Part shown: one piece after another, positions 1-8,696 of the stretch
How the letters are laid out: each line of letters begins with the position of its first letter
How positions within the stretch are numbered: the stretch's first letter is position 1
Source: Faecalicatena fissicatena
Lineage (GTDB): Bacteria; Bacillota; Clostridia; Lachnospirales; Lachnospiraceae
Direction of reading: 5' to 3'
Assembly (NCBI GenBank): GCA_001028025.1
Contig: LDAQ01000056.1
Location: 9,010-73,009, forward strand
Length of the DNA: 64,000 bases
Made by a program: the position numbers and the translations under genes
Notes under the pieces: model-generated
The model's database searches: none
Told to the model about the DNA's origin: nothing
Seen by the model: only the letters and a program-made list of their open reading frames with translations

Positions 1-1083
1 TTCTGTAAACCAGTAGCTCATAACTGCCTTTATTGCATCCTCATGCCCCTCATTTGCACCCGCAAAGATTCCTTCCGCCGGAGTCAGGTTGTATACAAGC
101 TCTTCGTCCTTCTCATTAGACGGAAGCATGAAAATTCCTCTTTCAAACTCGGTAGCGCCGTCTGCCATCAGTGCCTCCCAGCCAAAGCTTCCGTCAAATG
201 TCATTGCTGCCTTGCCGTCAATGAATGCCTGTCTTGCCTGATCGTGGGATAATCCCAGTGTATCTTCCATTACATATCCGTTGTCATACAGATACTGATA
301 TTTCTCGATTGTTTCTTTCCATCCATCATCCGTAAACTTCGTCTCACCCGTATAAAGCTGGTCATCAAAATCAGGATTGTCATTGTAAATGCAGGATGCG
401 CCCATCATGTATGTGCCGAACTGGATCACATAAGCATCCTTATCCCCCATAACAATCGGGGTAATGCCTTTCTCTTTTAAAGCGTCACAACATGCTATGA
501 ATTCATCCCAGTTCATCGGAACTTCTGATATCCCTGCTTCCTTAAAAAGCTCCTGATTATACCAGGTTGTTAGGAAACTGGACCCCAGAGGAACCGCATA
601 ATTCTTGTCGTCAAATGTAAAGGATTCGACCATATCTTCCCGGAAATCGCCGATACACTCCAGATCGCTCAGATCCAGGCAGTACCCCGCCTCCACCAGA
701 GGTTCCGCCTGCTTGTCCGGCCACCATTCAAACATATCCGGGCCCTCGCCGCTTGCAAACTTCATCTGGATTGTAGATTTGTAGTTATCGCTCGGAAGCT
801 CCTCCACTTCAATTTCAATGTTCGGGAACTGCTCATTGATCAGCTCCGGCAGTATCTCATTATAAAACTCATTTTCTCCGCCTGTGATGAACATAAAGTT
901 CAGGGTCACGTCATCCCCGTCATATGTAAACGCCGGATCCGTGCCGGAGGATGTCTGTTCTGTCTTTTCGGTCTCTTTTTTATCCCCCGCATCGTCTTTC
1001 TTTTCATTTCCAGAACAACCTGTTAAAAGAGCCGTTCCTACCATACTCAGTACTAATAAACAACTGACTAACTTTTTCCTCAT
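1..1083 (-). CDS. Carbohydrate ABC transporter substrate-binding lipoprotein (3' end cut by window edge)
   Basis: Lipoprotein receptor of a sugar ABC importer (extracellular solute-binding family 1), acting outside the membrane. The start is MRKKLVSCLLVLSMVG, a signal peptide ending in the lipobox LLTGC, then a Lys/Glu/Thr linker and a mature domain with TWYNQELFKEAGI and GSWEA, typical of this family. About 361 codons are visible; the C-terminus lies beyond base 1. The ATG at 1081-1083 has the SD-like GGGAGA 6 bases upstream. The gene has its own promoter (see 1114-1190) that copies the one in front of the permease pair at 7.2 kb, so it belongs to that transport system though it lies at the far end of the locus. 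The exact sugar cannot be told. Confidence 0.9.
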   Translation of the reverse strand, partial: MRKKLVSCLLVLSMVGTALLTGCSGNEKKDDAGDKKETEKTEQTSSGTDPAFTYDGDDVTLNFMFITGGENEFYNEILPELINEQFPNIEIEVEELPSDNYKSTIQMKFASGEGPDMFEWWPDKQAEPLVEAGYCLDLSDLECIGDFREDMVESFTFDDKNYAVPLGSSFLTTWYNQELFKEAGISEVPMNWDEFIACCDALKEKGITPIVMGDKDAYVIQFGTYMMGASCIYNDNPDFDDQLYTGETKFTDDGWKETIEKYQYLYDNGYVMEDTLGLSHDQARQAFIDGKAAMTFDGSFGWEALMADGATEFERGIFMLPSNEKDEELVYNLTPAEGIFAGANEGHEDAIKAVMSYWFTE

Positions 1084-1113
1084 TCTATTTCTCCCTTTCA
1101 TCTAATATTCAGT

Positions 1114-1190
1114 TATCTGCAGTAACTTTTGTTAAGTTTATCCTAGCACGGGGCCGGTAACTTTTTTGATGAATCTGAGTAACTTTTTAC
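1114..1190 (-). promoter_or_regulatory. Composite activator-type promoter of the binding-protein gene
   Basis: Read on the minus strand: AAAAAGTTAC (1179-1188), 12 bases, AAAAAGTTAC (1157-1166), 8 bases, TGCTAGGATA as extended -10 (1139-1148), then AAAAGTTACTGCAGATA (1114-1130). Nearly the same arrangement with identical spacings occurs at 7191-7263. There is no good -35, and the two direct repeats sit 22 bp apart (two helical turns) just upstream, as expected for a class II AraC-type activator. The obvious candidate is the response regulator at 1948-3465. The distal repeat overlaps the stop codon of the amidohydrolase gene. Confidence 0.75.
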
Positions 1191-1942
1191 TCCCCATCCG
1201 GCAATATGCCAAATACTTCGCAGGCAGTCCCGCAGAATATGTCCTCCTCCCAGCCAGGGTGCCTCTCCACAATGGTCCAGTACTTGGCAAGCTCTGTCGG
1301 TATCTGCAGAGGAGAATCCGATGAAAACATCACTTTCTTCCCGTCCAGCGCGCGAAGCGCCTCGTAGGTTTCCCCGATTCCGCAGCCGCTTGGTTCCAGA
1401 TACACCTGCTCATATTCCTGCGCCAGATGTATGGCCTGGGCTGCATAAAAACCACTGCCCAGATGTGCAATCACCATCTTTACATCCGGGTACAAGGCCG
1501 CGGCTTTTCTGAGTTTTTCCGGGTCGGCAAATGGAATCCCGTACCCGGTATGCACCATGACAGGAACCCCAAGCTTCCTGGCCGTCTCAAACACAAACAG
1601 CCCATCTTCAGACTCCGGATTCACCGCATGGCTGACGGGCGTAAGCTTCAGACCGATAAATCCCAGCTCCCGTATACAGCGCCCGGCTTCTTCTGCATAT
1701 TCCTCATGCCTGAAATGTGGATTAATCGAAGCCATGCCCCAGTAATTCCTGTTATTCCGGCAGAATTCGTATATCCTGTCATGGTACTGTCTTGTAATTT
1801 CCATATAAGGCCTGCCAATAAACGGCTGCACAATGCCGCCTGTGATCCCATATTTCCGGTTATTGACAAGCAGGTCTTCCTCCGTGTGTGCGCAGTCAAA
1901 TATTACATCATCCCCCAGATGAGAGTGTGCATCCAGTATCAT
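1187..1942 (-). CDS. Amidohydrolase_2 family metal-dependent hydrolase
   Basis: TIM-barrel hydrolase of the amidohydrolase superfamily (COG2159 type), cytoplasmic, 251 aa. Metal and catalytic residues visible: H6 and H8 in DAHSH, K99 in GLKLTP, H131 in VMVHTGYG, H160 in VIAHLG and D209 in FSSDSP. These families hydrolyse lactones, amides or decarboxylate aromatic acids; the substrate here is unknown. It follows the response regulator gene by 5 bp and is probably the last gene of the permease-kinase-regulator operon. Its placement in a sugar-uptake operon suggests a lactonase or deacylase step on the imported compound, which is inference only. Confidence 0.8.
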   Translation of the reverse strand: MILDAHSHLGDDVIFDCAHTEEDLLVNNRKYGITGGIVQPFIGRPYMEITRQYHDRIYEFCRNNRNYWGMASINPHFRHEEYAEEAGRCIRELGFIGLKLTPVSHAVNPESEDGLFVFETARKLGVPVMVHTGYGIPFADPEKLRKAAALYPDVKMVIAHLGSGFYAAQAIHLAQEYEQVYLEPSGCGIGETYEALRALDGKKVMFSSDSPLQIPTELAKYWTIVERHPGWEEDIFCGTACEVFGILPDGE

Positions 1943-1947
1943 GCTCT

Positions 1948-3465
1948 TTACCTCCTGTTTTTTCGGTACTCCTGCGGAGTCTCCCCGACAGCCTTTTTAA
2001 ATACTTTGAAAAAATACTTTGGATTCGTATATCCGATTTCACTGGAAATATACTCAATACTGACTTCCGAACTCGTCAGCAGCTGTTTCGCATGTTCGAT
2101 CCTGATCTCCGTCAGATATTCATTAAAGCTGATGCCCTTCTCCTTTAACACGTTCCGGCAAATGGCGGGATTGACATAGATGCTTCCCGCAATCATGGAA
2201 AGCGTAATCTTTCTGTTATAGTTTTTATGGATATAGCTGTCAATCAGAGCGAATAAATCCTGCCCGCTTTCTTCCTGCCCGCCCACCGACTGGAAAATCA
2301 ATGCGATATAACCGGCAGTCTCCCGTTTCATTCTGTCCAGATTCTCATCAAACAGATATCTCGTGTCAAAATATCTCATGATATCATCTTTTTCTATGTT
2401 CTGTTCCTCTGCATATTCGTTCACCTTTTTCACCATGTATTCACACGTCTTGCGCACATCCCCCAGCGTAAACTGCGAAATGTCGATATTATCAAAGAAA
2501 CTGTCCATCACGGTCGTCACCTCGCCGGGATCGTACTTCATTCTGCCAAACCAGCTGTCCATGCACTCCGCGGAATAAATCATCCTGCTTTCCCCCGGCT
2601 CTTCAAAATACAGGATCTCCCTCTTTGTCCCCAGAAACAGGGCGCCAAGTGCTCTGTCATTATCTTTTCTGAGCGAATTTAATCTGTGAATGCTTCTGGT
2701 CGTCCTGCTGATGACACAGACAATCGGTTCTTCCCGGAAGTTATCCACAAGAGTTTTCGCAATCTGTTCCGTTTTCAACTTGAGATAGCTTTCCCGCTCT
2801 TTCTCGGTGTACAACAATATAAAAAACTGGGATTTCTGCACCGTATTTTTTATCACCGCCCATCTCATGCTCTGGGCAGACTCCTGACAGATCGAAAAAC
2901 AGGTCTCATACGCCCCCCTTATTTTATGGTTCACGGATATCAGCCGTGCGTAAAGCTGTTCCGGGTAGTCACCTTCATTTAACGCCTGCCCGTCCGGGAT
3001 TCCCATAATCAGATCCTGCAGCCCCCGGTTTTTGTCCTCCAGATCCAGCAGATGCATTTTGGCTTCAATCGTCTCGATCTGGCTTCGGCTCTCGATCTCT
3101 TCCACCGCCTTCTGCAGCTGCCTGCCAATCTCCTCCGAAGAAAATGGCTTGAGCACATATCCGATCACCCTGGATTCGATTGCCTTGTGCATATATTCAA
3201 AATCCTTGAAACTGCTGATTACGATTACCGGCTGCTCCAGCCTGCTGTCCCTGAGCGTCTCTAAAAACTGTACTCCATCCATCTTATTCATCTTCATATC
3301 GGTAATAATTATGTCAGGGTTTTTCTCTTTCACAAGTTCAAGCCCCTTCAGCCCGTTCTCAGCCTCCCCCACACATTCATACCGGCTGCCCTCTATATCA
3401 CTGATTTTCTTAATCAGCCCTTTGCGGATAATCACTTCATCATCTATTACAATATAAGAATACAT
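1948..3465 (-). CDS. Two-component response regulator, YesN/AraC type
   Basis: DNA-binding response regulator, 505 aa. Residues 1-120 form a receiver with phospho-acceptor D56 (IIITDMKMNK), the conserved Ser of VISSF and Lys of VLKPFS. A long middle region (about 130-390) has no motif I recognise. The C-terminal ~100 residues are an AraC double helix-turn-helix (ITLSMIAGSIYVNPAICRNV and SEIGYTNPKYFFKVFKKAVG). It starts 12 bp after the histidine kinase gene, so the pair is co-transcribed. It is the likely factor for the paired AAAAAGTTAC repeats at 1.15 kb and 7.24 kb. Confidence 0.93.
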   Translation of the reverse strand: MYSYIVIDDEVIIRKGLIKKISDIEGSRYECVGEAENGLKGLELVKEKNPDIIITDMKMNKMDGVQFLETLRDSRLEQPVIVISSFKDFEYMHKAIESRVIGYVLKPFSSEEIGRQLQKAVEEIESRSQIETIEAKMHLLDLEDKNRGLQDLIMGIPDGQALNEGDYPEQLYARLISVNHKIRGAYETCFSICQESAQSMRWAVIKNTVQKSQFFILLYTEKERESYLKLKTEQIAKTLVDNFREEPIVCVISRTTRSIHRLNSLRKDNDRALGALFLGTKREILYFEEPGESRMIYSAECMDSWFGRMKYDPGEVTTVMDSFFDNIDISQFTLGDVRKTCEYMVKKVNEYAEEQNIEKDDIMRYFDTRYLFDENLDRMKRETAGYIALIFQSVGGQEESGQDLFALIDSYIHKNYNRKITLSMIAGSIYVNPAICRNVLKEKGISFNEYLTEIRIEHAKQLLTSSEVSIEYISSEIGYTNPKYFFKVFKKAVGETPQEYRKNRR

Positions 3466-3477
3466 CAGCTCACCACC

Positions 3478-5256
3478 TTATCTGGTTTTAAACGGCAGCC
3501 GGATCACAACTTCAAGTCCGCCGCTTTCTCTGTTATAAATTCCCAGGCCGTACTTGTCCGAATATACCAGCTTGATCCTCCGCTGAATATTTACAAGGCC
3601 AATACTGTTTCTCCGGCGTTCCAGTCCTTCCGATTCCGCAGCCTCCCTGATTTTCTCCCTGGTAATATTGCTGCGGATTTCTTCCAGTTCCCCAGGCGTA
3701 ATAAACATACCGGCATTTTCCACGCGGATACACAGTTCACGACCCTCGGTCCATGCCTCAACTTTAATCCACCACGCATCCTCCTCACCAATCAGACCGT
3801 GCTCAATAGAGTTTTCTACAAGCGGCTGGAGAATAAACTTCAGGACCCAGCATGTTTTCAGTTCCTTTGGTATTTCCTCTATAATATGGATCTCATTATC
3901 AAAACGGATTTCCTGGATCTTAACATACTTGCGGATATTTTCCATCTCCGCCTCCAGCGTTTCCTCTGTACGTTCAAATTCCATACTGTAGTGCAGCATG
4001 TCCCCAAGAGACTTGGACATCATGGCAATCTTCCGGTTTCCATCCAGATCCGCAAGGCAGTTGATATTTTCCAGCGTATTAAACAAAAAATGCGAATTAA
4101 TCTGGGACATCAGGCCGTTCAGCTTTTCCTTGAGCAGATTGATCTCGCTGACATACTGCTCCTGGATCAGCTCATTAATCTTAATCACCATCAGCTGGAA
4201 TTTGTTGTATAGGATTCCGATTTCATCGTCCCTTTTCTGCAAGGCCGGGGTCAGTACGGGTTCCTCATCCGGTACTTTCAGCATCATGGCGGATAATTTC
4301 ACGATTGGCTCTATAAAATGCCTTCCGATCACAAAAACAGATATAATAATGAACCCCACACAGACCAGCAGTAAAATGACCAGATTCATTATATTTTTCT
4401 GGTATAACTCACTCAGTTCATCCACACCGTAACGTGAGACAATTTTCCAGTCATTTACGCTCAGAGTACGGAAAATGATACCGCCGTCTTTAATACCTAT
4501 AATCCCGCTGCCCTTCTCCCTGATTCGGGCGGTCTCCTTCTCAGACAGTTCCATATCCCCCATAATTGTATATAAGGGCCTGCCCTCGCTGTCGAGAATC
4601 ATGGCCTCGTTATCCAGCGCGGAATCGCTGTCCATTTCTTCCATAATATTGTTGTTGCAGACAACGGCAATATATCCCGTCCTCTGGCCCTTTTCATCCG
4701 CAACCGGACGGACCTCCAGTATATTTTTGCCGTTCACTCTCCTGCTCGGAGAATCCCAGAATGTCACAAGCTGATACAGATTTTCATCCCGCATCTTCCT
4801 GTACCAGTCGCTATCCTGAAAATTCTGCTCCAGATAAAACTCTTTTGTTTTTGTATAAGAATAGGTATATCCGCTCTCGGTGAACAGATATACCCCTTCC
4901 ACATATTTATTATTACAGATCAGGTTGCTGCAGATATAAATATACTCTCTGTAGTTCGTAAGTCTCTGCATGGCGGTAATATCCGTATCGTTATACTCCA
5001 TATCTGCAATAGACTGTATACAATATTTGTTATCATATCTGCTGTGTATCAGGGATGCCACCAGCTCGTCCACCTCCTGAAAGGCGGAATCAATCTGATA
5101 AACCGCCTTTTCCATTTCACTGTTGGCAATAATACTTGTCCTCTCATCATAGAACTGATAGAAACTTTTGATGTGCAGATAAAACAGGATCAGGACCGGT
5201 ATAATAGAAACGCACAGTAGTCCCAGTGTAAACTTTGTTCTTAAACTTTTCTTCAT
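3478..5256 (-). CDS. Membrane sensor histidine kinase, YesM type
   Basis: 592 aa. TM1 at about 9-27, a large extracellular Cache-like sensing region (about 30-285), TM2 at about 289-311, HAMP linker (about 312-365), then the HisKA_7TM/LytS-like kinase: phospho-accepting H389 in NSHFLFNTLENIN, the family signature PF06580, and an ATPase domain with N-box FILQPLVENSIEHGL. It phosphorylates the adjacent response regulator. The ATG at 5256 has GGAGG 7 bases upstream. A 170-bp gap separates it from the permease gene; it holds a possible weak promoter (TACAAT at about 5295 on the minus strand), so the sensor may be expressed both from the operon promoter and on its own. Confidence 0.93.
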   Translation of the reverse strand: MKKSLRTKFTLGLLCVSIIPVLILFYLHIKSFYQFYDERTSIIANSEMEKAVYQIDSAFQEVDELVASLIHSRYDNKYCIQSIADMEYNDTDITAMQRLTNYREYIYICSNLICNNKYVEGVYLFTESGYTYSYTKTKEFYLEQNFQDSDWYRKMRDENLYQLVTFWDSPSRRVNGKNILEVRPVADEKGQRTGYIAVVCNNNIMEEMDSDSALDNEAMILDSEGRPLYTIMGDMELSEKETARIREKGSGIIGIKDGGIIFRTLSVNDWKIVSRYGVDELSELYQKNIMNLVILLLVCVGFIIISVFVIGRHFIEPIVKLSAMMLKVPDEEPVLTPALQKRDDEIGILYNKFQLMVIKINELIQEQYVSEINLLKEKLNGLMSQINSHFLFNTLENINCLADLDGNRKIAMMSKSLGDMLHYSMEFERTEETLEAEMENIRKYVKIQEIRFDNEIHIIEEIPKELKTCWVLKFILQPLVENSIEHGLIGEEDAWWIKVEAWTEGRELCIRVENAGMFITPGELEEIRSNITREKIREAAESEGLERRRNSIGLVNIQRRIKLVYSDKYGLGIYNRESGGLEVVIRLPFKTR

Positions 5257-5426
5257 TTTCCGTACCTCCGAGAATTCACCATGCTTCTATTGTAACATGC
5301 GCGCACACGGCAGAAAACATTACACTCCTGATATTTATTTCCACATCTTTCCTGCTTTACATCTGCCCGCGCCCCGGCAGTGCCATACTTTTTCGCCTGC
5401 TATATCCTGCACTGTTTAGGGCATCA

Positions 5427-6260
5427 TTATCCCTTCACCGCACCTACTGTAAGACCGCCTACAAACTGCTTCTGCAGGAAAGCATAGGCAATCAGCATCG
5501 GAAGCGCACTTAAAAAGCATGCAGCAAACAGCATGGTCCACTGGGTCGGCTTCTGCATATCCCCGAGGAATGACAGCATAACCAGAGGCAGCGTCTTTTT
5601 CGTGGACGAGGATAAAAACAGCATGGACAGGAAAAAGTCATTCCATATCGGCACGCCCTGGGTAATTATAATAGAAGCCAGCACCGGTTTGGTCAGCGGG
5701 ACTACTACTTGAAAAAATGTCTTCAGCCGGCCTGCCCCGTCAATCCGGGCAGCCTCCTCCAGGGCAAGCGGCACACCCGACTTCACAAAATTTGTGTACA
5801 CGAAGATAGAAAACGGAATCGATATCGTCACGTACATTACAATCGGAGCAATATAGCTGTTATTGATCTTAAAATACCGCATGATATTATAAATCGGAAT
5901 AATTGACATCTGAGCCGAGATCATCATCCCTGCAAGGAAGAAGATCTGAAGAAATCCGCCCAGCCTTGTCTTCAGGCGTGCCAGCGCGTAGCCCGCCAGT
6001 GCTGCAACTACAAGTAGAATCGCCACACTGCTGAAGGTGGTAATCACACTGTTCTTCAGGGAACGGAAATAATGCATCTTCTCGAACGCCTCTTTATAGC
6101 TTTCCAGTGAAAATTCATTGAACAGCTGTAAAAAGGATGCGCCATTGTCTGGTGAACGAAAAGACCCCGACAGTGCGATCAATAGCGGAGAAAGCATGAT
6201 AGCAAAAAACAGGACGATGACAATACTGAATATAATTTCTTTTTTTACAGACTTCTTCAT
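5427..6260 (-). CDS. Carbohydrate ABC permease, MalG/AraQ family
   Basis: Inner-membrane permease subunit, 277 aa, six predicted TM segments, first at residues 10-30. The cytoplasmic EAA loop that docks the ATPase is clear: EEAARIDGAGRLKTFFQVV. Typical length for MalG-type CUT1 proteins. The start codon overlaps the stop codon of the upstream permease (TAATG), with SD GGGAGGTGG, indicating translational coupling. No ATPase gene is in the locus; CUT1 systems of Firmicutes commonly borrow a shared MsmK-type ATPase, which would explain this. Confidence 0.93.
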   Translation of the reverse strand: MKKSVKKEIIFSIVIVLFFAIMLSPLLIALSGSFRSPDNGASFLQLFNEFSLESYKEAFEKMHYFRSLKNSVITTFSSVAILLVVAALAGYALARLKTRLGGFLQIFFLAGMMISAQMSIIPIYNIMRYFKINNSYIAPIVMYVTISIPFSIFVYTNFVKSGVPLALEEAARIDGAGRLKTFFQVVVPLTKPVLASIIITQGVPIWNDFFLSMLFLSSSTKKTLPLVMLSFLGDMQKPTQWTMLFAACFLSALPMLIAYAFLQKQFVGGLTVGAVKG

Positions 6261-7135
6261 TATGCTTCCACCTCCCTCTTTTTAAAGAAAAACAGAACAA
6301 CGCACGATATTACAAGAATCAGGACAAAGGCCGATGCCGCCAGCGCCTCCGCCAGGCCGTACTGATATTCCACAAACGCCAGCTTGTAGACGCTGTACAT
6401 CAGTGTACTTGTGGAGGAACCCGGTCCGCCGCCTGTCAGTGTAAATACATAGTCAAAGGATTTGAATCCATTGATCAGCCCCAGCATTACATTAATCGCA
6501 ATGGTATTTGCCAGCATCGGGATTTTCACACGGAACAGTTCCTGATGCCATTTACATCCATCGATTTTGCAGGATTCAATCACTTCACCCGGAAGGTTCT
6601 GAAGCCCGGCCAGATAAATCAGGGTCATCGTTCCGGAGGTCTTCCACTGCTCCACGAAAGCACAGGCAATTAGTGCAGTCTTCGTACTTCCCAGCAGATT
6701 CGGCGCGGCTTCCGCTGCCCCGAAGATATCGAAAACATTGTAAATCATTCCATAGTAAGGTGCGTAGACATAGCTCCATATAAAAGCCACAACAACCGTA
6801 CTAAACAGCGCCGGTATGTAGAACACCGTCCGGAAGGCCCCCTTCATGCGCATCTTCATATTCAGGATAAATGCCAGCGTCAGTGCCAGGACATTGCCGA
6901 ATACAACAGTAAAGATCGTATAAACCCCCGTATTTTTCAGTGTGTTAATCAGCGTGCCGTCTTGTAATAAGTACTTAAAATTCTTCAGCCCCACGAAATT
7001 GTAATCGCCCACGCCGGACCAGTCTGTCAGGCCGTAAAAAAATGACATCAGAACCGGCAGTACCCAGAATATTAAATACAATAAAAGTGCCGGTATGAGA
7101 AAATAGTATAATGTTCTGTTCGTTTTCCTTTTCAC
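6260..7135 (-). CDS. Carbohydrate ABC permease, MalF/UgpA family
   Basis: First gene of the operon, 291 aa, six TM segments. EAA-like loop at EVIESCKIDGCKWHQELFRV, and the C-terminal FTLTGGGPGSSTSTL stretch is typical of MalF-type CUT1 permeases. The likely start is GTG at 7135, with GGAAGGGG about 9 bases upstream; there is no better ATG nearby. It forms the heteromeric channel with the next gene. The promoter at 7191-7263 carries the same paired repeats as the binding-protein gene. Confidence 0.92.
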   Translation of the reverse strand: MKRKTNRTLYYFLIPALLLYLIFWVLPVLMSFFYGLTDWSGVGDYNFVGLKNFKYLLQDGTLINTLKNTGVYTIFTVVFGNVLALTLAFILNMKMRMKGAFRTVFYIPALFSTVVVAFIWSYVYAPYYGMIYNVFDIFGAAEAAPNLLGSTKTALIACAFVEQWKTSGTMTLIYLAGLQNLPGEVIESCKIDGCKWHQELFRVKIPMLANTIAINVMLGLINGFKSFDYVFTLTGGGPGSSTSTLMYSVYKLAFVEYQYGLAEALAASAFVLILVISCVVLFFFKKREVEA

Positions 7136-7190
7136 CTCTTGTAACCCCTTCCTCTCTGAAATTTAGTTCGCATTTTGTATTTCCTTAGTA

Positions 7191-7263
7191 TCTGCAGTAA
7201 CCTTTTGTAAGAATATCCTAGCATAGAGGAAGTAACTTTTTCTTTCCAAGTAAGTAACTTTTT
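7191..7263 (-). promoter_or_regulatory. Composite activator-type promoter of the permease-kinase-regulator operon
   Basis: Minus strand: AAAAAGTTAC (7254-7263), 12 bases, AAAAAGTTAC (7232-7241), 8 bases, TGCTAGGATA (extended -10, 7214-7223), then AAAAGGTTACTGCAGATA just downstream of the expected start of transcription. Spacing is identical to the copy at 1114-1190, while the spacer sequences differ. Conservation of only the repeats, the -10 and the downstream box marks them as functional. Autoregulation by the encoded response regulator is inferred. Confidence 0.75.
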
Positions 7264-7481
7264 GTATAGGGGGCGCCTGCCCAAAGAGGGAGCTGAGCCG
7301 CAGCAAGGGAGACAAAGGCGGCCCCTTTTACTCAGGCGGCAGGGCACGCGGATCGCGGATGGTGTTGGAACGGGGAAGTAGCAGATTGGTATGGGTATGC
7401 GGAAGTGTGTTAGTCTGGCAAAAAATACGGCAGGACATTTCCTAAGATGGAATTGACCTGCCTGTATGGGTTATTATTAGA
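7264..7481. other. GC-rich intergenic stretch without a gene
   Basis: I see no coding sequence here with an SD or a recognisable product. The stretch is richer in G and C than its surroundings and carries AGGGGGCGCCTGC (7268-7280), which also occurs in the outer arm of the structured repeat at 8697-8996 on the opposite strand. It may be a decayed relic of that repeat type; the rest does not fold into the same plan. Confidence 0.3.
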
Positions 7482-8276
7482 TTATTTTCTTATGATGTGT
7501 CCACCGTGTCTTGGCACTGTCCTTTTATATGTGACCGCCGGATATCCCAGCAGCATACAGCAGGCAACGCCTTTTCCTTCGATTTCCAGCCACTTTTTCA
7601 GGGCCGGGCTTGTGCTGATTACGCGCATCATATACCCGCTGTACAAAGCACCAAGACCATGTGCAACAGCCATGTTTTCGATATTCGCAGCCGCCAGCCC
7701 TCCATCCAGAGGATGATTGTCCGCTGATATGACTAGAAAAGCAGGGCAATTATAAAAGAAATTATCGTCCTTTGGATCCGCTTTCCACTTCTCATAAAAC
7801 CGTTCAAATGTCTTAGCATACCTTGGAGCATCTTTTCGCAGTGACCGAAGGATATCGGGCATGTTCTCCCATACCAGCGCTTTAAATTCTTCCAGCTGAT
7901 CCTGTATAAAAATAAACGTACATGCCTGCCGGTTTCTGGCCGTGGCAGTATAGCGTCCCGCATTCAGTATGTCTGTCACCTTTTCCCCTTCGATCTTTTC
8001 GGGTCTGTAATTGCGGATACTTCTCCTGAATTTGACGGCATGCAGCATATTTTCAGGACTGATATCAAATGTCTCCGGTACATATTCCTCCACCTCATCC
8101 ATCTCATATTCCGGTATAGCGACAGCCCGTACCGGACAGACTGCCACACAGTGTCCGCACTGAAAACACGGCCCCGAAAATTCAGCTTTTCCTTCTATAA
8201 TATGTAAGGCTCCCACAGGACAGTCCGCCGCACATTTCCCGCATCCGATACACAAATCACGATTCATCTCTATCAT
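7482..8276 (-). CDS. Ferredoxin-nitroreductase fusion protein
   Basis: 264 aa, cytoplasmic flavoenzyme. Residues about 7-52 hold two [4Fe-4S] motifs (CIGCGKCAADCP and CFQCGHCVAVCP); residues about 80-264 are an FMN nitroreductase domain (RRSIRNYRP, ATARNRQACTF, GLGALYSGYMM, MLLGYP). Such fusions are common in clostridia and pass electrons from ferredoxin or H-donor pools to quinones, nitro compounds or unknown acceptors. Transcribed alone, divergent from the small ferredoxin at 8508. The ATG at 8276 has the SD GGAGGAG. The physiological substrate is not deducible. Confidence 0.9.
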   Translation of the reverse strand: MIEMNRDLCIGCGKCAADCPVGALHIIEGKAEFSGPCFQCGHCVAVCPVRAVAIPEYEMDEVEEYVPETFDISPENMLHAVKFRRSIRNYRPEKIEGEKVTDILNAGRYTATARNRQACTFIFIQDQLEEFKALVWENMPDILRSLRKDAPRYAKTFERFYEKWKADPKDDNFFYNCPAFLVISADNHPLDGGLAAANIENMAVAHGLGALYSGYMMRVISTSPALKKWLEIEGKGVACCMLLGYPAVTYKRTVPRHGGHIIRK

Positions 8277-8507
8277 CTTGCTCCTCCTTCCATCATTTTA
8301 CTTTTTCTTGTATTATACACCAGTTAAAAACCAGATACCAGCTTTCATATATCACTGTTCCTGCCGTTTTCTGTAATAAATTTCCTGCAATTACTGTATT
8401 TCTTCGGATTACAGGGCAATACTATAGTCATGCAAGGCCGCTGGAACAATCACCCATGTCTTCCAGCCGATACCGTGCAGATTCACTACGAAAGGAGACT
8501 TATTTAC

Positions 8508-8693
8508 ATGAATGCAGCAATTGACAGAGAAGGATGTATATCATGCGGACTCTGCGCCGCTACCTGCCCGGAAGTATTCCGTATGGCAGATGACGGCCTG
8601 GCAGAGGTCTACAGCGAAATAACCCCGGAATTAGAAGATACCGCAGAAGAAGCAGCAGAAAACTGCCCCGTCAACGTTATCAGTGTTGATTAG
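8508..8693 (+). CDS. Small [4Fe-4S] ferredoxin
   Basis: 61-aa electron carrier. One cluster motif C10-x2-C13-x2-C16-x3-C20-P (CISCGLCAATCP) and a distant Cys in NCPVN: after the first motif only one more Cys is present, so the protein binds a single cluster using three of the first group plus the distal Cys, as in Thermotoga/Bacillus-type one-cluster ferredoxins. The ATG at 8508 is preceded by AAAGGAG (8491-8497), which is why I reject a longer frame from 8430. Acidic overall, ending CPVNVISVD as in this family. It lies divergent from the ferredoxin-nitroreductase, a possible partner. Confidence 0.92.
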   Translation: MNAAIDREGCISCGLCAATCPEVFRMADDGLAEVYSEITPELEDTAEEAAENCPVNVISVD

Positions 8694-8696
8694 AGA

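Noticed and set aside
1321..2179. Plus-strand frames of up to 250 codons opposite the amidohydrolase and response regulator genes
   Set aside because: They are antisense shadows of well-supported minus-strand genes, have no SD and no recognisable domain.
8430..8507. A 26-codon N-terminal extension of the small ferredoxin
   Set aside because: The SD AAAGGAG at 8491 and the family's length both point to ATG 8508.
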